Below, in pieces: positions 1 through 11,673 of a stretch of DNA of 64,000 nucleotides; the first letter of the stretch is position 1; each line of letters begins with the position of its first letter. Source of the DNA: Achatina immaculata (Eukaryota; Mollusca; Gastropoda; Stylommatophora; Achatinidae); the NCBI GenBank assembly GCA_009760885.1, contig CM019704.1:16348429-16412428 (forward strand). The letters run 5' to 3'. The notes beneath the pieces are model-generated. The model saw only the letters and a program-made list of their open reading frames with translations. It did no database searches and was not told the DNA's origin. The position numbers and the translations under genes are program-made.

Positions 1-770
1 CACTTTCTCCACTGATCAGCACTCTCATATCTTGTGCTGAAATTATCTGTCATCTGCTTTGTGATTTTGTATTTGATTTTCATGTCATTTGCATATGCTG
101 CTTTCTCTTCTGCTTCTGCTAAGTTGTTAGTAGTATTGACATTTATCTTGACGGCATGATTCCTGCACTTCATTGTCTTTTTGTGCATAATTGCTTAAAA
201 CTTGTTCTTTTAGCCTTTGTGATTTGGTGTTCAGTGATTTTTTTCTTGATTTCCTTTCTTTGCTCTATATTTTCCCATGTGGTCTTGCTTATCCAGTCCT
301 CTTCTCTCCATTTCCGATATTTCATCACTTCTTTTGCTGTTTCCTGTAGTGTTTTATTGAACTCTAGTATGGACATTTCTGCTTCGTCTTGTAGAATACT
401 GAACCGGTTGTTATGTACTATTGAGAATTCATTTCTTGTTTGCTGGTCTTTCAGTTTTCTTGTATCAAAACGTATCTTTCTGTGTTCTCCGATTTTGGCT
501 TTCCTTAATTTTAGTTTTATTTTTGCTACCAGAAGGTTGTGATCACTTCCTACATCTGCTCCTTTCCTTGCTCACACATCTTGTAGTGACTGTTTCCACT
601 TGTTTATTAGTATGTGATCGATTTGGTTTTCTGTGGTTTTATCTGGGATCTCCAAGTCACTTTATGGATGTTTTTATGTTGGAAAATTGTCCCTCCGATG
701 GTCATTATGTTTTCTTTCTAATCTTTTTTTTTTTTTTTTGCTGAGCCCTATAGATGAGTTTAGATACCTT
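1..770 (-). pseudogene. LINE endonuclease remnant (RTE/CR1-like), cut by window edge
   Basis: Read on the minus strand, about 560 to 170 gives an open stretch with the endonuclease motif SDHNLLVAKIKLKL, followed by a charged linker (RKAKIGEHRKIRFDTRKL) and then WISKTTWENIEQRKEIKKKI. This order is typical of the end of a LINE apurinic endonuclease leading towards a reverse transcriptase. Stops appear at both ends and the catalytic core upstream is not open, so this is a dead fragment. The reverse transcriptase would lie to the left of base 1. The plus-strand frames here are low-complexity shadows. Confidence 0.65.
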
Positions 771-1264
771 AACTGGGATATATGGCTATGGTTGTGGAAT
801 TGTCATTTTTTAAAAAGATTTGGAAGTCACATCATTTCTGTGTAGATGAAAAAATGTTTATACAGAAAATAGAATTGAAGGTTTAATTGTTACTAGGGCA
901 AGAGTTTATATCTTCCTCAAGTGAAATTCAGTGCAGAAAATGTCTGTTGTTGAAGGTGTTCCTCATTTGTTTAAGTTATTGTTCAGTTTTGCCTACAACA
1001 AAAATTAACCCTGTGTGGTTGTGCTTTTATTTATTTGTTTATTTTTTTTACTTGAACAAAGTAAGAAGAACAGGCATGCTGTAATGTTATCTTAGTTCCT
1101 TCTTTGGTTTCAGTAACCAAGCTAATCCTGAAGTATTTTATATTTTATTCTTTGTAATACTGTATCTACTGTACATTGTTCCACTTCCTCTAAACTGCTA
1201 GTTTTGCTGTTGTATAACTGTGCTGTATTTTATGTTCACTTCTGTGATTGTCCACCACTAGTTT
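771..1264. other. AT-rich intergenic DNA, nothing recognised
   Basis: AT-rich sequence with poly-T runs and no coding signal, inverted repeat or repeat-family match that I could see. Confidence 0.4.
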
Positions 1265-1555
1265 TGCAGATCGTTATTTAGGATACTTTAAGGTCCTATT
1301 TGGAAAATTGTGTTATTTAAGATACTTTAATATCCTATTTGGAAAATTGTGTTATTTAGGATACTTTAATATCCTATTTGGAAAATTGTGTTATTTAGGA
1401 TACTTTAATATCCTATTTGGAAAATTGTGTTAGTTAGGATACTTTAAGATCTTGCTCAGAAAATTGTTTTAGTTAAGATACTTTAAGATCTTGCTTGGAA
1501 AATTGTGTTAGTTAAGATACTTTAAGATCTTGCTTGGAAAATTGTGTTATTTTGA
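1265..1555. repeat. minisatellite, ~39-bp unit, ~7 copies
   Basis: Tandem copies of a unit containing GGAAAATTGTGTTATTTAGG and GATACTTTAATATCC. The last three copies carry TTAAGATCTTGC in place of TTAATATCCTAT, so the array has two sequence variants in separate blocks. Confidence 0.9.
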
Positions 1556-1607
1556 GATTTCAGGCTGCGTGCTGGGAGATATTGCTGGTGAAGTTTTTCA
1601 AGTGAGT

Positions 1608-1800
1608 TCATCAGGTACACAGACATCAGGTACACAGACATCGGGTACATAGACATCGGGTACACAGACATTGAGTACACAGACATCAGGTACACAGACA
1701 ACAGGTACATGGACATCCGACATCAAGTACACAGACATCAGGTACATGGACATCCGACATCAAGTACACAGACATCAGGTACACAGACATCGGGTACATA
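1608..1800. repeat. minisatellite, 15-bp unit, ~12 copies
   Basis: Tandem copies of the 15-mer TCAGGTACACAGACA with variants such as TCGGGTACATAGACA. A longer duplicate containing GGACATCCGACATCAAGTAC occurs twice inside the array. The open frame over it on the minus strand is repeat-derived. Confidence 0.9.
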
Positions 1801-2447
1801 ATTTAATGGTTCTTTTTCTGTTGTTTTTGCTAAGCTCTGTGCCATCGTAAATTAAACAAAGAATGGTCAAACCTTGTGTAAATAAGTACATGCCTCTGGC
1901 TTCTTTGAATGCACAGCAGCGAGAGTGTGTGTGTGTGTCTGAGGCAATTTAGTATATTCTTAAGAGAGTAGGGAGAAGGAGGCAACCTTCCTTGATTCCA
2001 GTGTTCATCTCTGAGCTGCTGGATGTGATACCAACAAACTACATGACATTTTTTTACTCAAGGAGGTCATCAGCTTGAACAGTAATGGTGGGCATCAAAT
2101 GTTGTATATACAGTAATGCATTCGTTTGTACATTCAGTAAAGCAACAAGACAAGGGGATTTTTTTGTTCTCATCATTTTCATGGAAGTGCCAGAGTGTGA
2201 AGACCCTGTCACTGTTAGATTAGCTAGCCCTGAAACTGAACTGCAGAAGGAGATAAGAAGATAGAAATATATTGTTGGCTGATCTGTCACAAGAGTGTGA
2301 ACACAGCCTGTGGCAGTGGGTAGAGTACTGGCCGTAATTACCAGTGTATGTTAGCTTGGTTGTTGATATAGTCTTTAGTTGGCTATATCTGTATGTTTAT
2401 ATGTAAATGAAATCCTGTGAAAATATTGCATATCCCAAGTAAATTTT

Positions 2448-2758
2448 GGCTTGATGATATGGTTTATTTGTCTCACTGCTCGCAGGTGGCTGAGATATGG
2501 TTTATTTGTCTCACTGCTTGCAGGTGGCTGAGATATGGTTTATTTGTCTCACAGCTTGCAGGTGGCTGAGATATGGTTTATTTGTCTCACTGCTCGCAGG
2601 TGGCTGAGATATGGTTTATTTGTCTCACTGCTTGCAGGTGGCTGAGATATGGTTTATTTGTCTCACTGCTCGCAGGTGGCTGAGATATGGTTTATTTGTC
2701 TCACTGCTTGCAGGTGGCTGAGATATGGTTTATTTGTCTCACTGCTCGCAGGTGGCTG
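2448..2758. repeat. minisatellite, 38-bp unit, 8 copies, partly dimeric
   Basis: Eight copies of a unit containing GATATGGTTTATTTGTCTCA followed by a CTGCTCGCAGGTGGC or CTGCTTGCAGGTGGC half. The C/T variants largely alternate, which points to amplification of a 76-bp dimer. Confidence 0.9.
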
Positions 2759-3094
2759 GTATCTCTGATGGTAATTCTACTGAATACAGCAGAAAAAAAA
2801 AAACAAACTAAACTAAATGCTAAAGTATAAGCAAACATTGTAGGAAAATATTAGGATGTGGTCAAGAGCGGAAGAAAAGGTGAAGGACAGGCATTTATGG
2901 AAAACCCATGTGGAAGCCCCCATGTGCCTTTTGGCACATAAAGGTTCAGAGAAAGGGAGAGAAAACATGACTTGCAGGAAAGCTGATGATTAGGTCAGGT
3001 TTCATGAGACTTGATTCATTGTTGGTTGTGAGCGAGTTGAAAATTATTCACCATTGTGTTGTTCTTGCTCTGAAACATTAAAATATATATATAT

Positions 3095-3175
3095 ATCTGT
3101 GTGTGTGTGTGTGGGTGTGGGTGTGGGTGGGTGGGTGTGTGGGGGGGGGTTTGTTTGTTTGTTTGTTTTTTTTTT
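3095..3175. repeat. compound GT/GGGT microsatellite with GTTT and poly-T
   Basis: ATAT, GTGT, GGGTGTGG, a G10 run, GTTTGTTT and a T run follow each other directly. The open frames on both strands are simple-sequence artefacts. Confidence 0.9.
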
Positions 3176-3619
3176 TTGATCATTGTGACAGCGTAAAATT
3201 GTTCCTTTTTAATTATGAATACAGAAGACATAACAATACACTGAAGACCATACTAGAAGGAAATGTGGAAGGAAGAAAGAGCAAGAGTTAGATGGAGATG
3301 TAGTTAGCTCTGTTCAAGCACATACATCTCTCTCTCTTTTTTTGCCCTTGTTTCCATTTCTGTAACAGTCTAATGGTTTTTTTAACCGGATAAGGTTGAT
3401 TGCCCTTTTACAATCAAACTTAGTAGGGTACAGTGCTTCCCAGGCATGTGCCAAGGTCCATGGTACCAGTTATATATGTGTCAGTGTTTAACAAGCAGAA
3501 GTAACGATTCTGTTGTCAGAGTGAATTAGTTGTGTATAAGGTTTCAGAATTGTAAAGGGGTAGCATCTATCTATTTCCATGATATAAATTTTGGCTAAAA
3601 GCAACACAAGTTAGAATTT

Positions 3620-3920
3620 ACAGGCCAAAGATATATAAAGTTAGCATTAGTCTGCAGTCCAAAGATATATAAAGTTAGCATTAGTCTGCAACCCTAAGAT
3701 ATATAAAGTTAGCATTAGTCTACAGTCCAAAGATATATGAAGTTAGCATTAGTCTACAGTCCAAAGATATATAAAGTTAGCATTAGTCTGCAGTCCAAAG
3801 ATATATAAAGTTAGCATTAGTATACAGTCCAAAGATATATAAAGTTAGCATTAGTATATAGGCCAAAGATATATAAAATTAGCATTAGTCTGCAGTCTAA
3901 AGATATATAAAGTTAGCATG
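3620..3920. repeat. minisatellite, 34-bp unit, ~9 copies
   Basis: Tandem copies of a unit built from CCAAAGATATATAAAGTTAG and CATTAGTCTGCAGT, with scattered point differences between copies. Confidence 0.9.
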
Positions 3921-4249
3921 CTGTCTGGATGAATTTAAGTAAAATGTATAAAAAGAATATTTGAAGGAATTTGTTTTCATTTTTTTTTTTCAAAACTTTG
4001 TGCAAGAGATTTCATTATTGTTGTAGAACTACTTAACCAGTTACTTTTTGCCAGCTAGTGTCGTGTGACATATCTATCTGTGTACATACAGGTGTCCCAT
4101 TGTAGGCATTGATGTAGTGCTTTTATAACATTTTTTTTTTAACTTCTGAAGTCTGCAGAGTTAAATTTACACATCATCTTTGCACTGTCATCTCATTCAT
4201 CAGGATCCCCAACTACAATAATTGATAACAGCCATCTCAAATGTTCAGC

Positions 4250-4446
4250 ATGTTTCATCAAGCCATTCTGTTGGTCACAGCATGTGACATGCCAGAGGGA
4301 AACATTAGACCTGGTTTTCCTCTCTGAGGCAGAGCCCACTTTAAAGATAAAGGTAAATTTCCCGTTTCCATGCCATTAAGGCATATTGGGGAATATGGTG
4401 TTAGGCCCGTATTTTCTGTGACATGAAAGTGTGATGAGCCCACTTA
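4250..4446 (-). repeat. SINE 3' fragment
   Basis: The minus strand resembles the 3' half of the SINE at 32575-32826. Shared blocks include the CCATGCC-type segment, an ATGGTGTTAG-like segment and a CCCATATTTTC-like segment in the same order. No tRNA-like head is present. Confidence 0.5.
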
Positions 4447-5021
4447 AGGAAAACCTTTTTATTTCACACTGAAGCAGGAGAAATGTGATGAAATGAGACC
4501 CTTTCAGAAGAGTTAAGCCCCTTTTTAAAACTAATTAAGAAATTAATTACAGGGAGCAAATGAAGACTAATTTCAATCAATTTGCTTCATGTAATTATGG
4601 ATATATTTTAACACAACCGACTTCATTATCTGCAGGGCGGGTAGATCTTAGCTTGGCAGAGACATTGTTTGTGTTGATTTATTCATGTATCATTATCATA
4701 CTGTATCTTTATTATACTGTATCACTGTCAACAAGCAGTATTTTATAGTGTGTAAATGCATGTTCTTCTGGGACTGTTTTTGATAATGCTATTTAATTAA
4801 TAGCTCAGAAACAAGGGATGCACATGGAAGGAAGCAGAGAATAATTCCAAGAACAGGGATGACTGGAGAGCCTTTATCCGTGGCCTATGCTCTCTCAAGG
4901 GAGTGAAAGGCAATGATGATGATGATGAAGGCATTATTTACTAGCAAAATTTTAATAGCCCTTCCACCAGAGAGTGTGTCCAGGATACATTCTCTAGGCT
5001 TTTGGATTTTTTAGTTCCTTA

Positions 5022-5232
5022 TTTTAGGGAGGGATGCCTCAATGGGTAGTACGTTCATCTCTCATGGCAAAGGCTTACGGTTCAAATCTGGCTAGAGCAG
5101 GCCTAGCTGACAAAGGTGTAGAAATTGCCTCTTCTGAAGCTGGGTAAGAAAAGATGACCAGACATGAGTCTGACCCATATCATCACTTAAGGTGATGTGT
5201 GCATGATATGCCTTGACCTTAACCTATTGAAA
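5022..5232 (+). repeat. tRNA-derived SINE copy, diverged
   Basis: The head has a box A-like CCTCAATGGGTAGTAC and a box B-like GGTTCAAATCT. The body has a GTAGAAATTGCCTCTTCTG block matching the GTAGAAATGGGTACC block of the other copies, then GACCATATCA-like and CCTTGACCTTAA segments. It is older than the 32575 copy. Confidence 0.6.
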
Positions 5233-5404
5233 AGTATATACAGTATAGTTTTGTGTCCAAGAATATGACAGTCTTGGAATATTTCCAAGTTTAAACTGAA
5301 ATTTGTTTCTGTGCCTTTAAAAATGTTGCATCAAATCCATCACAGCCATATCTTCCATGTGTTCAGTACTGTGCTGCCGCTGTACATGTTTTATAGCCTG
5401 CTGT

Positions 5405-7676
5405 GAAGGGATGTATGCAAGACTATAGTAGTGACATGTTTCTATATGCAAGACTATAGTAGTGGCATGTTTCTGTATGCAAGACTATAGTAGTGACATG
5501 TTTCTATATGCAAGACTATAGTAGTGACATGTTTCTGTATGCAAGACTATAGTAGTGGCATGTTTCTGCATGCAAGACTATAGTAGTGACATGTTTCTGT
5601 ATGAAAGACTATAGTAGTGACATGTTTCTGTATGAAAGACTATAGTAGTGACATGTTTCTGTATGAAAGACTATAGTAGTGACATGTTTCTATATGCAGG
5701 ACTATAGTAGTGACATGTTTCTGTATGCAGGACTATAGTAGTGACATGTTTCTATATGCAAGACTATAGTAGTGACATGTTTCTGTATGCAAGACTATAG
5801 TAGTGACATATTTCTATATGCAGGATTATAGTAGTGACATGTTTCTATATGCAAGACTATAGTAGTGACATGTTTCTGCATGCAAGACTCTAGTAGTGAC
5901 ATGTTTCTGTATGAAAGACTATAGTAGTGACATGTTTCTGTATGAAAGACTATAGTAGTGACATGTTTCTGTATGAAAGACTATAGTAGTGACATGTTTC
6001 TGTATGCAGGACTATAGTAGTGACATGTTTCTGTATGCAGGACTATAGTAGTGACATGTTTCTGTATGCAGGACTATAGTAGTGACATGTTTCTGAATGC
6101 AAGACTATAGTAGTGACATGTTTCTGTATGAAAGACTATAGTAGTGACATGTTTCTGTATGAAAGACTATAGTAGTGACATGTTTCTGTATGAAAGACTA
6201 TAGTAGTGACATGTTTCTGTATGAAAGACTATAGTAGTGACATGTTTCTGTATGAAAGACTATAGTAGTGACATGTTTCTGTATGAAAGACTATAGTAGT
6301 GACATGTTTCTGTATGCAGGACTATAGTAGTGACATGTTTCTGTATGCAGGACTATAGTAGTGACATGTTTCTGAATGCAAGACTATAGTAGTGACATGT
6401 TTCTGTATGCAAGACTATAGTAGTGACATGTTTCTGTATGCAAGACTATAGTAGTGACATGTTTCTGTATGCAAGACTATAGTAGTGACATGTTTCTGTA
6501 TGCAGGACTATAGTAGTGACATGTTTCTATATGCAAGACTATAGTAGTGACATGTTTCTGTATGCAAGACTATAGTAGTGACATATTTCTATATGCAGGA
6601 TTATAGTAGTGACATGTTTCTATATGCAAGACTATAGTAGTGACATGTTTCTGCATGCAAGACTCTAGTAGTGACATGTTTCTGTATGAAAGACTATAGT
6701 AGTGACATGTTTCTGTATGAAAGACTATAGTAGTGACATGTTTCTGTATGAAAGACTATAGTAGTGACATGTTTCTGTATGCAGGACTATAGTAGTGACA
6801 TGTTTCTGTATGCAGGACTATAGTAGTGACATGTTTCTGTATGCAGGACTATAGTAGTGACATGTTTCTGAATGCAAGACTATAGTAGTGACATGTTTCT
6901 GTATGAAAGACTATAGTAGTGACATGTTTCTGTATGAAAGACTATAGTAGTGACATGTTTCTGTATGAAAGACTATAGTAGTGACATGTTTCTGTATGAA
7001 AGACTATAGTAGTGACATGTTTCTGTATGAAAGACTATAGTAGTGACATGTTTCTGTATGAAAGACTATAGTAGTGACATGTTTCTGTATGCAGGACTAT
7101 AGTAGTGACATGTTTCTGTATGCAGGACTATAGTAGTGACATGTTTCTGAATGCAAGACTATAGTAGTGACATGTTTCTGTATGCAAGACTATAGTAGTG
7201 ACATGTTTCTGTATGCAAGACTATAGTAGTGACATGTTTCTGTATGCAAGACTATAGTAGTGACATGTTTCTGTATGCAGGACTATAGTAGTGACATGTT
7301 TCTGAATGCAAGACTATAGTAGTGACATGTTTCTGTATGCAAGACTATAGTAGTGACATGTTTCTGTATGCAGGACTATAGTAGTGACATGTTTCTGTAT
7401 GCAGGACTATAGTAGTGACATGTTTCTGAATGCAAGACTATAGTAGTGACATGTTTCTGAATGCAAGACTATAGTAGTGACATGTTTCTGTATGCAGGAC
7501 TATAGTAGTGACATGTTTCTGAATGCAAGACTATAGTAGTGACATGTTTCTGTATGCAGGACTATAGTAGTGACATGTTTCTGAATGCAAGACTATAGTA
7601 GTGACATGTTTCTGTATGCAGGACTATAGTAGTGACATGTTTCTGAATGCAAGACTATAGTAGTGACATGTTTTTG
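5405..7676. repeat. large minisatellite, 31-bp unit, ~73 copies, with a 25-mer higher-order period
   Basis: The 31-bp unit contains GACTATAGTAGTGACATGTT followed by TCTGTATGCAA, with variants TATGAAA, TATGCAG and AATGCAA at the junction. A rare variant block (ACATATTTCTATATGCAGGA) is found at 5806 and again at 6581. The spacing of 775 bp is exactly 25 units, so a block was copied as a whole. No open frame spans the array. Confidence 0.95.
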
Positions 7677-7699
7677 TGTCAGAGTTAAAGTACCCCCCA

Positions 7700-8246
7700 G
7701 TTGGTATGTGTAAACTAAGAATAAAAATGAATGTAAGATTATGCTAGTTTAACAGCAACTGATATCTGCAATCTGTGTTATTCATCCTGAGGAAGTTGTA
7801 TGAATGTCTTTGAATAAAGGTAACGGGGAGACCAGAGTCTGACAGGAAAGGAGAGTTGTGGGGAAAAAAAAAAAGCTACAGATGGAATGGAAAAGCTTTT
7901 AAACTATAAAGAGCAGCGAGGAGAACTTGAAGATACATGTGTACCATATTTATGATTGACAAAAACACATCTTTTTTTTTTAACTTTATAAAATGATTCC
8001 ACTTCAAAACAAGGAAACTTGTGGGTTTTTTTGTTTCTCTGTGTGCATGTTGGTGGTTTATGATTTTATGAAATTCATTTGTAGCATTTTTTTTTTTTTT
8101 TGGTACCTGAAAAACAATCATCATAAAAGTAGAGTTGACCTAGGTAAAGTGTGACTGTAATCATCAGAAATCCACTTTAATGCTAACATTCAAATAATTC
8201 GAGTTAACATTCTTCTTACACTTGTATTTCATGTTACTTGCTAAAT
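7700..8246. other. intergenic, nothing recognised
   Basis: AT-rich sequence with poly-A and poly-T runs. The minus frame at 7876-8124 is driven by A/T runs and has no family resemblance. Confidence 0.4.
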
Positions 8247-11200
8247 GTATTGATCTGTTCAGAATAAAACTTGTATGCATCTCACCAGTTCTCAGCCTTT
8301 TTTTTTATTTTGAAAAAAAAAAATAATGGTCTACTGTATAGAAAATAAAACATGCTTCCATTATCTGGCCAGTGTTCCACAAAATATTAGTGCCATAATC
8401 TTGTAACTTTCCTAGTATTTCATTTTTTTTTTTTTTTTGGTGGTTAAAGGCTATAATGGATTCACCATTCTGCTGATGGAATGAAATCTTTGATTTGGAA
8501 TGCCTAGTTTTTTTTTTTAGTTAGAATCTGTATTAATTTAAAAAGAGTTTCAGCAGCTTTGTAGGCGTCCAGTTTGGTCCTGGAATAATTTTAAGTAATG
8601 CCCTGCTTGCACGTTTCACAGAGACTTTGATGACTGAGAGCAAAGCCTTGCAAATCTAACAATCATTAGTCGAGAAATATCCCAGAACCAGACAGTCTCA
8701 CAAAGATAATGTCAGATAATCTCAGAAGTGGAGACAGAAAAAACAAAATCTAAAGTTATGTTAGGAGGTTGACAAGGAAAAGATGGCAATATGTTAAAAA
8801 AAAAATGATGATGTTTTAGGATTATCACCTTGTGCTCAAATCTCCTTAAAATGAGGTGCCCATACCTTGTAGCAATGGCAAGAAATATTTACCAACTGCG
8901 AGAGCAAAAAGATAAACAGAACCAACATACTTCGGGTAGAGAAACCATCCACTATCGCTTACACTTGAAGACAATAATAAAAAGCAAATAAAATGTCCTT
9001 TCTTTAAAATGAAGCACAATTTATTTCCATTCACAAAAAAAAAAAAAAATCCAATAATTACATGTATAATTAAAAAAAAGAAGAAAAAAAAAAATTCCAG
9101 TGGAATCCACATAATTTTCATTTGTATTTCATTCCTTGTCAAATGTCATAACTGACATGTCTTCCAAGCCTGTGGTGACAATATGCTTTCCCTGATGCAG
9201 ACTTAACAACTGAAAACAACTCTTTTGTCTTTTCTTAATCAGCAAATGTTTGTATTTCTTCATTCTATGAAAGCATTTCCCATCTCCTTCCATAATTTAC
9301 AAGAAATTATTGCCCCACCCCCCCCCCCCCAAACAAAAAAGCAGAAAAATTGTAAAAAAAAAAAAAAAAGACAGGACTTTTAACAATTAGACTGTTAACA
9401 GTACATTTTTTAAACATTTAAATAGACTATTAACATCATAATTTTTTTTTTGTTTACATTTAAACAGATATTAACAGCACAGTTTTAACATTCAAATAGA
9501 CCATTCTCATACCAAAAACATTTTTTTTAAAGTTTCAAAGTTCAGAACTGATCAAAGTGCAACCTATTTCCAAAATCTAATCCAGCCTCACAAAGTGAAA
9601 TATCAAGATTTAAGATTATCCTTAATCCTGATGCGCTAGGTAACAGTAAAATCCCTGTTTCCATGCCGCTAAAGCGTAATGGGGATACCAATGTTAAAAA
9701 AAAAAAAAAACCTTGGGCACATGAAAGTGTGATGTGATCTCAGTATCACGCCTGGCCACATTTACCTTCCCAGATTTCTCTGGTACCCATTTTTAGAGGC
9801 TGGGTAGACCCTGGGGCATTGTGTTGTGCTACCAGAAAAAGATTCTCACTGTTGGGACTTAAACCTGGTACCACCAGATCAGTAGACCAAGTACCCAGGC
9901 ATGCAGCCACTTGGGCTATCAGTTTTGATGCACTACTCTGTGTATTTTTATTTTAAAGGTATTGATCTGTTCAGAATAAAACTTGTATGCATCTCACCAG
10001 TTCTCAGCCTTTTTTTTTATTTTGAAAAAAAAAAATAATGGTCTACTGTATAGAAAATAAAACATGCTTCCATTATCTGGCCAGTGTTCCACAAAATATT
10101 AGTGCCATAATCTTGTAACTTTCCTAGTATTTCATTTTTTTTTTTTTTTTGGTGGTTAAAGGCTATAATGGATTCACCATTCTGCTGATGGAATGAAATC
10201 TTTGATTTGGAATGCCTAGTTTTTTTTTTTAGTTAGAATCTGTATTAATTTAAAAAGAGTTTCAGCAGCTTTGTAGGCGTCCAGTTTGGTCCTGGAATAA
10301 TTTTAAGTAATGCCCTGCTTGCACGTTTCACAGAGACTTTGATGACTGAGAGCAAAGCCTTGCAAATCTAACAATCATTAGTCGAGAAATATCCCAGAAC
10401 CAGACAGTCTCACAAAGATAATGTCAGATAATCTCAGAAGTGGAGACAGAAAAAACAAAATCTAAAGTTATGTTAGGAGGTTGACAAGGAAAAGATGGCA
10501 ATATGTTAAAAAAAAAATGATGATGTTTTAGGATTATCACCTTGTGCTCAAATCTCCTTAAAATGAGGTGCCCATACCTTGTAGCAATGGCAAGAAATAT
10601 TTACCAACTGCGAGAGCAAAAAGATAAACAGAACCAACATACTTCGGGTAGAGAAACCATCCACTATCGCTTACACTTGAAGACAATAATAAAAAGCAAA
10701 TAAAATGTCCTTTCTTTAAAATGAAGCACAATTTATTTCCATTCACAAAAAAAAAAAAAAATCCAATAATTACATGTATAATTAAAAAAAAAGAAGAAAA
10801 AAAAAATTCCAGTGGAATCCACATAATTTTCATTTGTATTTCATTCCTTGTCAAATGTCATAACTGACATGTCTTCCAAGCCTGTGGTGACAATATGCTT
10901 TCCCTGATGCAGACTTAACAACTGAAAACAACTCTTTTGTCTTTTCTTAATCAGCAAATGTTTGTATTTCTTCATTCTATGAAAGCATTTCCCATCTCCT
11001 TCCATAATTTACAAGAAATTATTGCCCCACCCCCCCCCCCCCAAACAAAAAAGCAGAAAAATTGTAAAAAAAAAAAAAAAAGACAGGACTTTTAACAATT
11101 AGACTGTTAACAGTACATTTTTTAAACATTTAAATAGACTATTAACATCATAATTTTTTTTTTGTTTACATTTAAACAGATATTAACAGCACAGTTTTAA

Positions 11201-11673
11201 CATTTCAAATAGACCATTCTCATACCAAAAACATTTTTTTTAAAGTTTCAAAGTTCAGAACTGATCAAAGTGCAACCTATTTCCAAAATCTAATCCAGCC
11301 TCACAAAGTGAAATATCAAGATTTAAGATTATCCTTAATCCTGATGCGCTAGGTAACAGTAAAATCCCTGTTTCCATGCCGCTAAAGCGTAATGGGGATA
11401 CCAATGTTAAAAAAAAAAAAAAACCTTGGGCACATGAAAGTGTGATGTGATCTCAGTATCACGCCTGGCCACATTTACCTTCCCAGATTTCTCTGGTACC
11501 CATTTTTAGAGGCTGGGTAGACCCTGGGGCATTGTGTTGTGCTACCAGAAAAAGATTCTCACTGTTGGGACTTAAACCTGGTACCACCAGATCAGTAGAC
11601 CAAGTACCCAGGCATGCAGCCACTTGGGCTATCAGTTTTGATGCACTACTCTGTGTATTTTTATTTTAAAGGT
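8247..11673. repeat. tandem duplication, 2 x ~1.71 kb
   Basis: Copy 1 (8247-9960) and copy 2 (9959-11673) both start at GTATTGATCTGTTCAG and both end at TTTTATTTTAAAGGT. The offset is 1712 bp, and I saw differences only in homopolymer length and a few single bases. The shared GT at the breakpoint is a 2-bp microhomology. Each copy carries the same SINE on the minus strand. Confidence 0.93.
9640..9927 (-). repeat. tRNA-derived SINE (duplicated twice more at 11352-11640 and 12441-12729)
   Basis: On the minus strand the head ends with a box B-like GGTTTAAGTCCC. The body has AATGGGTACCAGAGAAATCT then GGGAAGG, and a tail region with GGCATGGAAACAGGG. The AAATGGGTACC block is shared with copies at 19110 and 32575. 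The other two copies arose by the segmental duplications, not by transposition. Confidence 0.75.

Noticed and set aside
5405..7676. CRISPR-like array
   Set aside because: Units are contiguous with no unique spacers, in a eukaryotic context. It is a tandem array.
8846..9142. 98-residue hydrophobic frame, duplicated at 10558-10854
   Set aside because: Phe runs come from poly-A tracts on the other strand. The second copy exists only because of the segmental duplication.
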